Made by a program: the position numbers and the translations under genes
Assembly (NCBI GenBank): GCA_019090365.1
Contig: JAHRWC010000403.1
Location: forward strand, 1 to 6,567
Direction: 5' to 3'
DNA from: Flavobacteriaceae bacterium
Lineage (GTDB): Bacteria > Bacteroidota > Bacteroidia > Flavobacteriales > Flavobacteriaceae
Length of the DNA stretch: 6,567 bases
Notes under the pieces: generated by a model
What the model saw: only the letters and a program-made list of their open reading frames with translations
Database searches by the model: none
What the model was told of the DNA's origin: nothing
In this document: positions 1-6,534 of the stretch, in pieces
Numbering within the stretch: the stretch's first letter is position 1
Layout: the number at the start of each line of letters is the position of its first letter

Positions 1-483
1 GAATCTGTTGAGCCAAATACAAACATATCATTCCCTTCACAATATACAATTGGTGCAGGTATTGGTAAGCCTAAAAATTGGTTTGTAGGTGCTGAATATA
101 CAGGAATTGAAACAAGTAATTTTGAAAATAGTGCCTTTTCAATTCCTGAAGTAACATATAATGACTCTTCTAAATTTAGTTTAGGTGGATTTTTTATTCC
201 GAACTATAATTCTATCGGAAGTTATTGGGAAAGAGTAGTTTATCGTGCAGGATTTAGGGTAGAAGAAACTGGAATGAACATTAGAGGTGAAGATATAAAC
301 GAGTTTGGCATATCTTTTGGAGTTGGTTTACCTGTTGGACGAGTATTCTCAAATCTTAATTTAGGATTTGAATTTGGACAACGAGGAACTAAGAACCAAG
401 GATTAGTCAAAGAAAACTTTTTCAATACAATTATTAGTTTATCTTTAAATGATAGATGGTTTGAAAAAAGATATTATGATTAA
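1..483 (+). CDS. Outer-membrane beta-barrel protein, FadL/OmpP1-like (partial, 5' end missing)
   Basis: Frame 1 is open from the first base to the TAA at 481-483, giving the last 160 residues of a protein that starts outside the window. The visible part is rich in alternating hydrophobic/polar stretches bounded by Gly, Asn and aromatic residues, for example FSLGGFFIPNYN, VVYRAGFRVEE, EFGISFGVGLPV and NLNLGFEFGQRG. This is the pattern of transmembrane beta strands. The protein ends in an aromatic-rich tail (NDRWFEKRYYD), with a strand-like NTIISLSL before it as the probable last barrel strand. In flavobacteria a FadL/TodX-like outer-membrane protein commonly precedes the TPR-LptC pair, which agrees with this fold. 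The likely role is a barrel in the outer membrane, perhaps taking up hydrophobic compounds, but the substrate cannot be read from this fragment. The following TPR gene begins 19 bases after the stop, so the two are probably co-transcribed. Being coding is near certain; the FadL assignment is moderate. Confidence 0.78.
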   Translation, partial: ESVEPNTNISFPSQYTIGAGIGKPKNWFVGAEYTGIETSNFENSAFSIPEVTYNDSSKFSLGGFFIPNYNSIGSYWERVVYRAGFRVEETGMNIRGEDINEFGISFGVGLPVGRVFSNLNLGFEFGQRGTKNQGLVKENFFNTIISLSLNDRWFEKRYYD

Positions 484-502
484 TACTATTAACACGAACA
501 TT

Positions 503-520
503 ATGAAAATGAAAATGAAA
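503..520 (+). repeat. Triple ATGAAA tandem at the TPR gene start
   Basis: Three perfect copies of the hexamer ATGAAA stand in tandem and give the N-terminal M-K-M-K-M-K. All three ATGs are in frame, so the exact start (503, 509 or 515) cannot be fixed from sequence. Each option keeps the basic n-region and the whole hydrophobic core of the signal peptide. No Shine-Dalgarno sequence is visible upstream. Confidence 0.8.
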
Positions 521-1870
521 ACAATCTTACTTGTAACTCTTATAGCGCTAAGCTTTGGAAGTAAAGCTATTGCTCAATCTGACAATGACTGTGTTGTTAC
601 ATTATCTTTATTTGTAGAACCTGCAAAAGCTAAAAACTATGATGCAGCTCTACCACATTACGATAAAGTTGTAAATGACTGCCCATCATATAGTATTGCA
701 ACATACCAATATGCTGCAAGAATGTTCAAACATTATATAAAAAATGGTGATAAATCTAAAGTAAAAGATTTAATCAAAGCATACCAATATCAAATGCAAT
801 ATTTTCCTAATAAAATTAAAAAAGGAAAAACATTATCTACTGTTGCACAAATCAACTTCGATAATGGTATTGGAACTAAGCAAAGTCAATTTGATAGTTT
901 TGACGAAGCTTATAAGTTAGACGAAGAAACTTTTACAAGTCCAAAAAGTTTATATACCTATTTTTCTTTAGCTAAAGATTTATTTGATGCTGGAAATAAA
1001 GATGTTCAAGAGGTATTTAATCTATATGATGTTGTGTATGAGAAAATTGAGAAAGAAGAAATTAAATTAGCTTCAATGCTAACTCAATTATTAGACAAAC
1101 AAGAATCAGGAACTAAACTGACTACAAAAGAAGAAAAAAGTTTAAAAGCTTCTGAAAAAAATCTAAAAGCCTACGGAACAGTTAAAGGAAGTGTAGATGG
1201 TAAATTAGGTATCATTGCAGATTGTCCAAATTTAATTCCTTTATATGAAAGAGATTTTGAAGCAAATAAAAATGATGTTAATTGGTTAAAAAAATCAGCA
1301 GGAAGATTAAGTTCTAAGGATTGTGATACACCTTTATTTTTTCAAATGGTACAACAATTACATACACTTGAACCTTCTGCTAAATCTGCATACTATTTAG
1401 GGATATTAGCTTCTAAAGATGGTAAATCTAAAGATGCTTTAAACTACTATAACCAATCTGCAGAGTTAGAAACAAACCCAAGTGATAAAGCTAAGGTGTA
1501 TTACAAAATTGCTGAAAACTTTAGAAAAAGTGGAAGCTACGGTAAAGCTAGAAGTTACTACCGTAAAGCTATTGATAACAAACCATCGTTTGGTAGTTGT
1601 TATTTAAAAATAGCTTCAATGTATGCTAAGAGTTCTAACGGTTGTGGAACGACGGTTTTCGAAAAAAGAGCTGTAAACTGGTTAGCTGCTCAAATGGCTG
1701 ATAAAGCAGCAAGAGTAGATGCTTCTATTGCAGGAAATGCAAGAGCTGCTGCAAGCAGTTATAGACAACGTGCTCCTTCAAAAAGTGATATCTTTAGCGA
1801 AGGAATGGCTGGAAAAACCATTACCTTTAACTGCTGGATAGGCGGAAGCGTAAAGGTTCCTAATTTATAA
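503..1870 (+). CDS. Exported tetratricopeptide-repeat protein
   Basis: This 455-residue protein starts with MKMKMKTILLVTLIALSFGSK, a classical signal peptide with a probable signal peptidase I site after A-I-A (residue 24), so it is periplasmic or envelope-associated. An upstream in-frame ATG at 449 would overlap the previous gene by 35 bases and put 18 polar residues before the signal peptide, so I prefer 503; 509 and 515 are equally in frame. TPR-like helix pairs are visible at about residues 37-62 (KNYDAALPHYDKVV) and, more clearly, at 293-325 (AYYLGILASKDGKSKDALNYY) and 327-361 (AKVYYKIAENFRKSGSYGKA). A Lys/Glu-rich helical stretch lies near 180-225. The C-terminus is not TPR: an Ala-rich helix is followed by SKSDIFSEG and FNCWIGGSVKV, a tail I associate with flavobacterial proteins of this type. 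Seven cysteines remain in the mature chain. TPRs usually bind proteins; the partner is unknown. The stop lies 2 bases before lptC. Confidence 0.88.
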   Translation: MKMKMKTILLVTLIALSFGSKAIAQSDNDCVVTLSLFVEPAKAKNYDAALPHYDKVVNDCPSYSIATYQYAARMFKHYIKNGDKSKVKDLIKAYQYQMQYFPNKIKKGKTLSTVAQINFDNGIGTKQSQFDSFDEAYKLDEETFTSPKSLYTYFSLAKDLFDAGNKDVQEVFNLYDVVYEKIEKEEIKLASMLTQLLDKQESGTKLTTKEEKSLKASEKNLKAYGTVKGSVDGKLGIIADCPNLIPLYERDFEANKNDVNWLKKSAGRLSSKDCDTPLFFQMVQQLHTLEPSAKSAYYLGILASKDGKSKDALNYYNQSAELETNPSDKAKVYYKIAENFRKSGSYGKARSYYRKAIDNKPSFGSCYLKIASMYAKSSNGCGTTVFEKRAVNWLAAQMADKAARVDASIAGNARAAASSYRQRAPSKSDIFSEGMAGKTITFNCWIGGSVKVPNL

Positions 1871-1872
1871 GA

Positions 1873-2448
1873 ATGAACAAAACAAATTATATGTTTAAAA
1901 GCGTGATAGCAATTGTATTTGCTATCACGCTTTTTGCATGTGAAGGAAATAAAAAAAACATCCAACGATTAAACCTAAAGGATGAAGCTCCAATCGCAAC
2001 AGGAAAAAACATAAATTTAAAATATACAGATTCAGGAAGAGTAGTGACTAATTTAATGGCGCCTGTACTTTGGAACTTTGCAAACTTCGAATTTCCATAC
2101 CAAGAATTTCCTGAAGGAGTTACTGTATATTTTTGGAATGAAAATCAGGAAAAAACAACTATAACTTCTAAATACGCAATTCGCTATGAAGGAACTACTA
2201 TGGTTGATTTAAGAGAAGACGTAGTCGTTTTAACGAGTGATAGTTTGGTGCTAAATGCTGAACAATTATATTGGGATCAAAAAAATCAATGGGTTTTTAC
2301 CGACCAACCCTATCGCATAAAATTTAAAGATGGATCTTATAATGACGGAGCTAGATTTGATTCTAGTGAAGATTTTACTACCTTCCTATCAAGAAAAAAT
2401 CAAGGAGTACAAATTATCGATAAAAAAGAAATAACCGATGAGCAATAA
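1873..2448 (+). CDS. lptC: LPS export ABC transporter periplasmic component LptC (lipoprotein type)
   Basis: This 191-residue protein is the LptC subunit of the LPS transport bridge. In that system it accepts lipopolysaccharide from the inner-membrane LptB2FG transporter and passes it to the periplasmic LptA-type relay. It begins with a short basic/hydrophobic segment and a lipobox L-F-A-C with Cys at residue 23, so it should be lipid-anchored rather than anchored by an uncleaved helix as in E. coli LptC. The body (about residues 80-175) has the beta-jellyroll pattern of the LptC/OstA family, including YAIRYEGTTMVDLREDVVV, a strand on SDSLVLNAEQLYWDQ, and a final VFTDQPYRIKFKDGS. The length suits the family. 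The start at 1873 is 2 bases after the TPR stop; an ATG at 1891 (residue 7) would also give a usable lipoprotein signal. The downstream small gene overlaps by 11 bases. A terminator-like hairpin is embedded in the signal-peptide codons (see 1897-1935). Confidence 0.87.
   Translation: MNKTNYMFKSVIAIVFAITLFACEGNKKNIQRLNLKDEAPIATGKNINLKYTDSGRVVTNLMAPVLWNFANFEFPYQEFPEGVTVYFWNENQEKTTITSKYAIRYEGTTMVDLREDVVVLTSDSLVLNAEQLYWDQKNQWVFTDQPYRIKFKDGSYNDGARFDSSEDFTTFLSRKNQGVQIIDKKEITDEQ
1897..1935 (+). terminator. Terminator-like perfect hairpin inside the lptC signal-peptide codons
   Basis: The left arm at 1897-1912 (AAAAGCGTGATAGCAA) and the right arm at 1919-1934 (TTGCTATCACGCTTTT) are exact reverse complements over 16 bp, with a 6-base loop (TTGTAT). 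The right arm runs into five T's (1931-1935). This is the shape of a rho-independent terminator. It begins 26 bases after the TPR stop codon, a typical terminator distance, yet sits wholly inside the lptC reading frame and encodes about residues S10 to F21. The structure is seen directly. Whether it ends transcription, attenuates it, or only affects translation or mRNA stability is inference. The T tract is short and is interrupted by G at 1936, so termination may be partial. Confidence 0.65.
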
Positions 2449-2638
2449 AATTTACCGCCTTTTTGAATATGCCTATATATTAATGGCAGCATTATCTTTA
2501 TATGTTGTAATTATAAACTGGGAAGAAGATAGATATCGTTCTTATTTATTTGCTTTTTTTGGAATTGTAGCTATTTTTATGTTTTTCTTTAAAAGAAATT
2601 TTAGAAAAAAAATGGAAGATCGTAATAATGAAGAATAA
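2438..2638 (+). CDS. Small two-helix membrane protein, function unknown
   Basis: This gene encodes 66 residues and starts 11 bases before the end of lptC, in a different frame, which suggests translational coupling; an A-rich stretch (AAAAAAGAAATAACC) precedes the ATG. Two hydrophobic segments are visible, at about residues 9-28 (EYAYILMAALSLYVVIINWE) and 34-51 (RSYLFAFFGIVAIFMFFF), joined by the short charged loop EEDRYR. The tail KRNFRKKMEDRNNEE is strongly charged, basic next to the helix and acidic at the end. By the positive-inside rule both ends should face the cytoplasm, with the loop outside. I do not recognise a named family. It lies between lptC and the CorC-type gene, so an accessory role in either process is possible but unproven. 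The overlap, membrane pattern and codon use like its neighbours make a real gene likely. Confidence 0.8.
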   Translation: MSNKIYRLFEYAYILMAALSLYVVIINWEEDRYRSYLFAFFGIVAIFMFFFKRNFRKKMEDRNNEE

Positions 2639-2656
2639 TATTTTTTACGCTTAAAC

Positions 2657-2666
2657 TGTACTTTTA
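2657..2666 (+). promoter_or_regulatory. Weak -7-like promoter element before the CorC-type gene
   Basis: TACTTTTA at 2659-2666 matches the Bacteroidetes -7 consensus TAnnTTTG except for the last base. No TTG is visible about 20 bases upstream, and the element is only 11 bases from the ATG. The 39-base gap may simply be read through from the upstream genes. Confidence 0.2.
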
Positions 2667-2677
2667 GACATTCATAT

Positions 2678-3931
2678 ATGGAATATCATATAATCATTAT
2701 CATAAGCATGTTAATTCTTTCCGCCTTTTTCTCAGGAATGGAAATTGCTTATGTTTCTTCTAATAAAGTACATATTGCAATAGAAAAACAACAAAGCGGT
2801 TTCTTAGCAAAAATTTTAAATAAGCTTACACATCGACCTTCAAAATTTATTGCCACTATGCTTGTGGGTAATAATATTGCTTTAGTCGTGTATGGTCTTT
2901 ATATGGGAGACTTATTAGTGCATTATATTGCGCTTGAAGGTTTTACAGCATTATTAGTACAAACCATTATTTCGACTGTAATTATTTTACTTACCGCAGA
3001 GTTTTTACCAAAAGTATTCTTTCAAATTTATGCGAATAGCCTAGTAAAGATATTTGCAGCTCCAGCTTATTTCTTCTATATCCTATTTTCTATTATTTCT
3101 GAATTTGTTATATGGATTTCAGATAGAATTTTAAAAATCATTTTTAAAACTGAAGGAGATAGTGTTCAATTAAGTTTTAGTAAAATTGAATTAGGAAATT
3201 ATATTTCTGAACAAATGGAAACTGTCGAAACTTCAGATGATGTAGATAGTGAAATTCAGATTTTTCAAAATGCCTTAGATTTTTCAGAAGTAAAATCTAG
3301 AGAAGTAATGATTCCAAGAACAGAAGTTGTTGCTGTTGATATTTATTCAAGTCCGAAACAGTTAAGAACACTTTTTATTGAAACTGGACTCTCAAAAATA
3401 TTAGTTTATAAAGATAATATCGATAATATTTTAGGATACATTCATTCTTTCGAGTTATTTAAAAAACCAAAATCTTTAAAATCGATACTAATCCCAGTTG
3501 TTTTTGTACCTGAAACAATGCTTGCAAAAGATGTTTTAAATGTACTTACTAAAAAAAGCAAGAGTATTGCAGTAGTTATTGACGAATACGGAGGCACTTC
3601 TGGTATTTTAACTGTAGAAGATATAATTGAAGAATTATTTGGTGAGATTGAAGATGAACATGATTTATTAGATCATACTGAAACAGTCGTAGATGAAGAC
3701 CATTTTATTTTCTCTGCTCGCTTAGAAGTTGACTATTTGAATGAAACCTATAAGCTAAACCTACCAGAAAACGAAAATTATGAAACTTTAGGTGGCTTAA
3801 TTGTGAACTTTACAGAAGATATCCCAGATCAAGACAAAACAATTGAAATAGAAGACTATAGCATAAAAATACTTGAAGTTTCTACTACAAAAATTGAACT
3901 TGTTGAAGTTAAAAATATTCACAAAGACTAG
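2678..3931 (+). CDS. CNNM/CorC (hemolysin-like) family membrane protein with CBS pair
   Basis: This 417-residue protein has the full architecture of the CNNM/CorC family, whose studied members transport or regulate Mg2+ (or Co2+) at the inner membrane; the old name hemolysin is historical. The N-terminal CNNM/DUF21 membrane domain (about residues 1-150) carries hydrophobic segments near 3-19, 58-80, 87-107 and 123-150. Its family signatures are SAFFSGMEIAYVSS (15-28), GNNIALV (64-70) and AEFLPK (107-112). The cytosolic CBS pair follows (about 195-325), with MIPRTEVV (211-218) and the hallmark DEYGGTSGILTVEDIIEEL (302-320) running into FGEIEDEHD. A CorC_HlyC domain closes the protein (about 335-412, with ETLGGLIV at 369-376). 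Nothing is truncated. GldE, a gliding-motility lipoprotein-pathway protein of flavobacteria, has the same fold, but its usual partners gldD and ssb are not here, so I prefer the general family call. The ion carried cannot be read from the sequence. Confidence 0.9.
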   Translation: MEYHIIIIISMLILSAFFSGMEIAYVSSNKVHIAIEKQQSGFLAKILNKLTHRPSKFIATMLVGNNIALVVYGLYMGDLLVHYIALEGFTALLVQTIISTVIILLTAEFLPKVFFQIYANSLVKIFAAPAYFFYILFSIISEFVIWISDRILKIIFKTEGDSVQLSFSKIELGNYISEQMETVETSDDVDSEIQIFQNALDFSEVKSREVMIPRTEVVAVDIYSSPKQLRTLFIETGLSKILVYKDNIDNILGYIHSFELFKKPKSLKSILIPVVFVPETMLAKDVLNVLTKKSKSIAVVIDEYGGTSGILTVEDIIEELFGEIEDEHDLLDHTETVVDEDHFIFSARLEVDYLNETYKLNLPENENYETLGGLIVNFTEDIPDQDKTIEIEDYSIKILEVSTTKIELVEVKNIHKD

Positions 3932-4021
3932 ATTATAAATTTTTCTTACATTTTTTCAATCTAACTTTTTCATAACTGCTTGGAAAATGGTATTTTCGCC
4001 CCCTATAAATTAGAATGACAG
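3932..4021 (+). promoter_or_regulatory. Probable promoter region of the peptidyl-prolyl isomerase gene
   Basis: This 90-base gap is the largest on the + strand. TATTTTCG at 3991-3998 differs at one base from the Bacteroidetes -7 element TAnnTTTG and lies 24 bases before the ATG, a normal distance for a short leader. A good -33 TTG is not evident at about 20 bases upstream, where the sequence is the T-rich CTTTTTC. The first part of the gap has several T runs but no hairpin that would make a terminator for the upstream gene. The leader ends in AATTAGAATGACAG with no clear Shine-Dalgarno sequence. Confidence 0.45.
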
Positions 4022-6142
4022 ATGGCAATTTTAAACAGTATTAGAAAAAGAGGAGTATTCCTTATCATTATTATAGCATTAGCATTGTTTGCTTTTGTAC
4101 TTGATGGGGTAATTAACAAAGGAACAAGTTCTCAAAAAGGAGAAACAAATATAGCGACCGTAAATGGTACAGATATCCCTCGTGAAGGCTTCATGCAGCA
4201 AGTTGAAACTGCACAACGTAGTTTAGGTGGAGGAAGTTCTACAACTCAAGCAATGAATGTTGTATGGGAAAGAGAATTACGTCGTACATTACTTAACGAA
4301 CAATATGAATCTTTAGGTCTTTCTGCAGAAAAAGAACAAATAAGCAACTCATTACGTCTTGCTCTATCTAATAACCCCGTATTTCAAAATGAAGCCGGTT
4401 TATTTGATGAAGGTAAAATGCAAGAATATCTTGCTGATATAAAATCTAGAAATGGTACAGAATACCAACAATGGTTAGATTTTGAAAGCAACATTACTGC
4501 TAATGTTCTTGAAACTAATTATTTTAATCTTGTAAAAGGTGGTTTAAGTACAACCTTAGCTGAAGGTGAACAAGAATATCGTTTCGAAAATGACAAAATT
4601 AATATTGAATATATTCAGATTCCTTATGCTAAAATAGCAGATGAAGATATTACAATTACTGATGCTGAAATTGAACAATATGTTAAAAGTCATGCTTCAA
4701 GTTTTGAAATAGATCCACAAGCAGACATTCAATATGTTACATTTTCAGAAAGCCCATCTCAAGCAGATATAGACGAAGCAAAAATTGATATTGAATCTTT
4801 ATTACAGAATAAAGTTGAATACAATGCTGTAACTAAGGCTAATGATACATTACCTGGATTTAAAGACGCTACAGATAATCAAGATTTTGTAAATGCAAAT
4901 TCAGATCAACAGTATTTAGACAGATGGATGTTTAAAACTGAATTACCAAATGCAATTAAAGATACTATTTCTTCTTTAGCAGTTAATTCTGTGTATGGAC
5001 CATATAAAGTAGATGCTTCATATAACTTAACTAAGCTTATCGGAAAAAAACAATTACCAGATTCGGCTAAAGCTAGACATATATTAATTCCATTCCTAGG
5101 AGCAACTAGAGTAAATCCAGATGTTACACAAACTGAAGCACAAGCTAAAGCTACTGCTGATAGTCTTCAAAAGGTATTAAAAAGTGATGTTTCTAAATTC
5201 GCTTCTTTAGTAGAGGAATTTTCTTCAGACATAAGTAGTGTTCCAAAAGGAGGAAGTTACGATTGGTTTGGATATTCAGCAATGGTACCAGAATTCAGAG
5301 ATTATTGTTTTGAAATGGATAAAGGATCTCTTGGTGTAGTAAAAACAGAATTTGGATTTCATATAATTGAAGTTGAAGATCAAAAGAATTTTCAAGATGT
5401 AGTAAAAGTTGCAACAGTAACTAAATCTATAGAGCCTTCAGAAAAAACATTAAACGATGTATTTTCTAACGCAACGAAATTTGAATTAGAAGCTGCTAAA
5501 GGTGATTTTGAAGCTATTGCTACTGAAAAAAGCATTAATGTTCGACCTGTAAATAAAATTGGAGAATTAGACGCTAATATTCCTGGAATTGGAAACAATA
5601 GAAGTGTTGTTAAATGGGCTTTCCAAGAAGACGTAAAAATTGGTGATGTAAAACGTTTTAGTGTTCCTGATGGTTATGTTATCGCTCAAGTTACAAGAAG
5701 AAACGCGAAAGCTTTAATGAGTATTGCTGAAGCTTCTATTACTGTATCTCCTATTTTAAGAAACGAAAAGAAAGCGAAAATGATTCGTGAGTCTATTAGT
5801 TCAACTAATATGAATGAAATAGCAACTAATCAAAATGTAACAGTTAAAAGTGCTACAGCTTTAACAATGGCTAGTCCAACTATCGCTGGTGCAGGAACTG
5901 AATCTAAAGTTGTAGGTGCTTCATTTGGAAAAGAAGCTGGAGAAAACACACAATTAATTGATGGAAAAAGTGGTGTTTTTATGGTAAGAGTATTAGCTGT
6001 AAACAAAGCTCCAGATTTAGAAGATTATTCTGCATTTGCAAATCAATTAAATGCTAAAACTACACCTTCAATAAATTCAAGTATTTATCAAGCTTTAAAG
6101 AAAGCTGCTGTTATTGAAGACAATAGATCTGAGTTTTATTAA
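4022..6142 (+). CDS. Membrane-anchored peptidyl-prolyl isomerase, PpiD/SurA-like
   Basis: This 706-residue periplasmic foldase has a short basic N-terminus (NSIRKRG) and a single hydrophobic helix at about residues 12-29, followed by a soluble body. The expected topology is N-in/C-out, as in PpiD. A SurA_N-like chaperone segment follows (about 40-190), opening with IATVNGTDIPREGF and continuing into long helices (VWERELRRTLLNEQYESLGL). A parvulin-type PPIC domain lies at about 348-452, bounded by AKARHILIPF and EFGFHIIEV. Inside it are FASLVEEFSSD (393-403), the glycine turn KGGSYDWFG (409-417) and MVPEFRDYCF (421-430). About 250 residues follow, including KWAFQEDVKIGDVKRF (531-546), which echoes a degenerate parvulin-like segment as in PpiD. 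E. coli PpiD is about 623 residues, so this is somewhat longer. Its likely job is chaperoning exported and outer-membrane proteins at the inner-membrane exit. It appears to have its own promoter and ends at a strong terminator. Confidence 0.88.
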   Translation: MAILNSIRKRGVFLIIIIALALFAFVLDGVINKGTSSQKGETNIATVNGTDIPREGFMQQVETAQRSLGGGSSTTQAMNVVWERELRRTLLNEQYESLGLSAEKEQISNSLRLALSNNPVFQNEAGLFDEGKMQEYLADIKSRNGTEYQQWLDFESNITANVLETNYFNLVKGGLSTTLAEGEQEYRFENDKINIEYIQIPYAKIADEDITITDAEIEQYVKSHASSFEIDPQADIQYVTFSESPSQADIDEAKIDIESLLQNKVEYNAVTKANDTLPGFKDATDNQDFVNANSDQQYLDRWMFKTELPNAIKDTISSLAVNSVYGPYKVDASYNLTKLIGKKQLPDSAKARHILIPFLGATRVNPDVTQTEAQAKATADSLQKVLKSDVSKFASLVEEFSSDISSVPKGGSYDWFGYSAMVPEFRDYCFEMDKGSLGVVKTEFGFHIIEVEDQKNFQDVVKVATVTKSIEPSEKTLNDVFSNATKFELEAAKGDFEAIATEKSINVRPVNKIGELDANIPGIGNNRSVVKWAFQEDVKIGDVKRFSVPDGYVIAQVTRRNAKALMSIAEASITVSPILRNEKKAKMIRESISSTNMNEIATNQNVTVKSATALTMASPTIAGAGTESKVVGASFGKEAGENTQLIDGKSGVFMVRVLAVNKAPDLEDYSAFANQLNAKTTPSINSSIYQALKKAAVIEDNRSEFY

Positions 6143-6162
6143 TAAACAGATTTAATCTATAT

Positions 6163-6195
6163 AAAAAAAGCCTCGTTTAAAACGAGGCTTTTTTT
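6163..6195. terminator. Bidirectional rho-independent terminator between convergent genes
   Basis: The arms 6163-6177 (seven A's, then GCCTCGTT) and 6181-6195 (AACGAGGC, then seven T's) are perfect reverse complements around a 3-base centre, in practice a GC-rich 6-bp core with an A/T loop. A tract of seven T's follows on either strand. It lies 20 bases after the isomerase stop and 6 bases beyond the stop of the - strand gene, so it can end both transcripts. Confidence 0.92.
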
Positions 6196-6201
6196 ATACA
6201 A

Positions 6202-6534
6202 TTATCTTAGTTCTTTCATTGGATCCCAAAACAAGGTTTCAAAATCTTGTACTTTGTATTCTTTTACAATAACACCTTCACTTTCTAACAGCTGTTGCAT
6301 TAAGTTGGTACCTTCGAAATGGTGTTTCCCACTTAATAAACCAACTCTATTGACTACTCTATGCGCTGGAACCTCTGAATCATTATGTGAAGCATTCATA
6401 GCCCAACCAACCATTCTAGCGCTTTTAGGAGTGCCTAAATAGTTTGCTATAGCGCCATATGATGTTACACGTCCATAAGGAATTTTTTTAGCGACTTGAT
6501 ACACTTGTTTAAAGAAGCCTTCAGATTTTGACAT
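6202..6534 (-). CDS. Alkyltransferase-like (ATL/MGMT-fold) DNA-binding protein without catalytic Cys
   Basis: This 110-residue protein is the DNA-binding domain of the O6-alkylguanine-DNA alkyltransferase family and nothing else, about the size of known ATL proteins. Visible family features are IPYGRVTSYGAIANYLG (18-34), SARMVGWAMNAS (38-49, holding the Arg40 that corresponds to the arginine finger) and PAHRVVNRVGLLSG (56-69). True alkyltransferases have P-C-H-R at this place; here residue 57 is Ala, so alkyl transfer to the protein is not expected. ATL proteins are known to bind O6-alkylguanine, flip the base and flag the lesion for nucleotide excision repair. That is the inferred role. The start at 6534 is supported because the only nearby upstream ATG (6538-6540) is followed at once by an in-frame stop. 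Its short upstream stretch to the window end is A/T-only apart from a few bases and shows no convincing promoter. Confidence 0.88.
   Translation of the reverse strand: MSKSEGFFKQVYQVAKKIPYGRVTSYGAIANYLGTPKSARMVGWAMNASHNDSEVPAHRVVNRVGLLSGKHHFEGTNLMQQLLESEGVIVKEYKVQDFETLFWDPMKELR

Noticed and set aside
449..502. An in-frame N-terminal extension of the TPR gene starting at 449 or 476
   Set aside because: It would overlap the upstream barrel gene (35 bases from 449) and place polar residues before an otherwise normal signal peptide. The ATG at 503 fits better.
1759..1965. A - strand ORF across the TPR/lptC junction
   Set aside because: It lies wholly over two well-supported + strand genes, and its translation has no recognisable family features.
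3412..3432. Short direct repeat GATAATAT within the CorC-type gene
   Set aside because: It encodes D-N-I twice within the CBS region and is explained by protein sequence and AT-rich codon use.
3932..3980. T-rich stretch after the CorC-type gene as a terminator
   Set aside because: There are several T runs but no inverted repeat able to form a stem before them.
4015..4044. Short ORF beginning at ATG 4015, overlapping the isomerase start
   Set aside because: It is only nine codons, out of frame with the isomerase, and has no ribosome-binding site. It could be a leader peptide, but nothing supports that.
6254..6442. A + strand ORF opposite the ATL gene
   Set aside because: The - strand frame encodes a clear MGMT-fold protein. 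The opposite frame is an antisense shadow.
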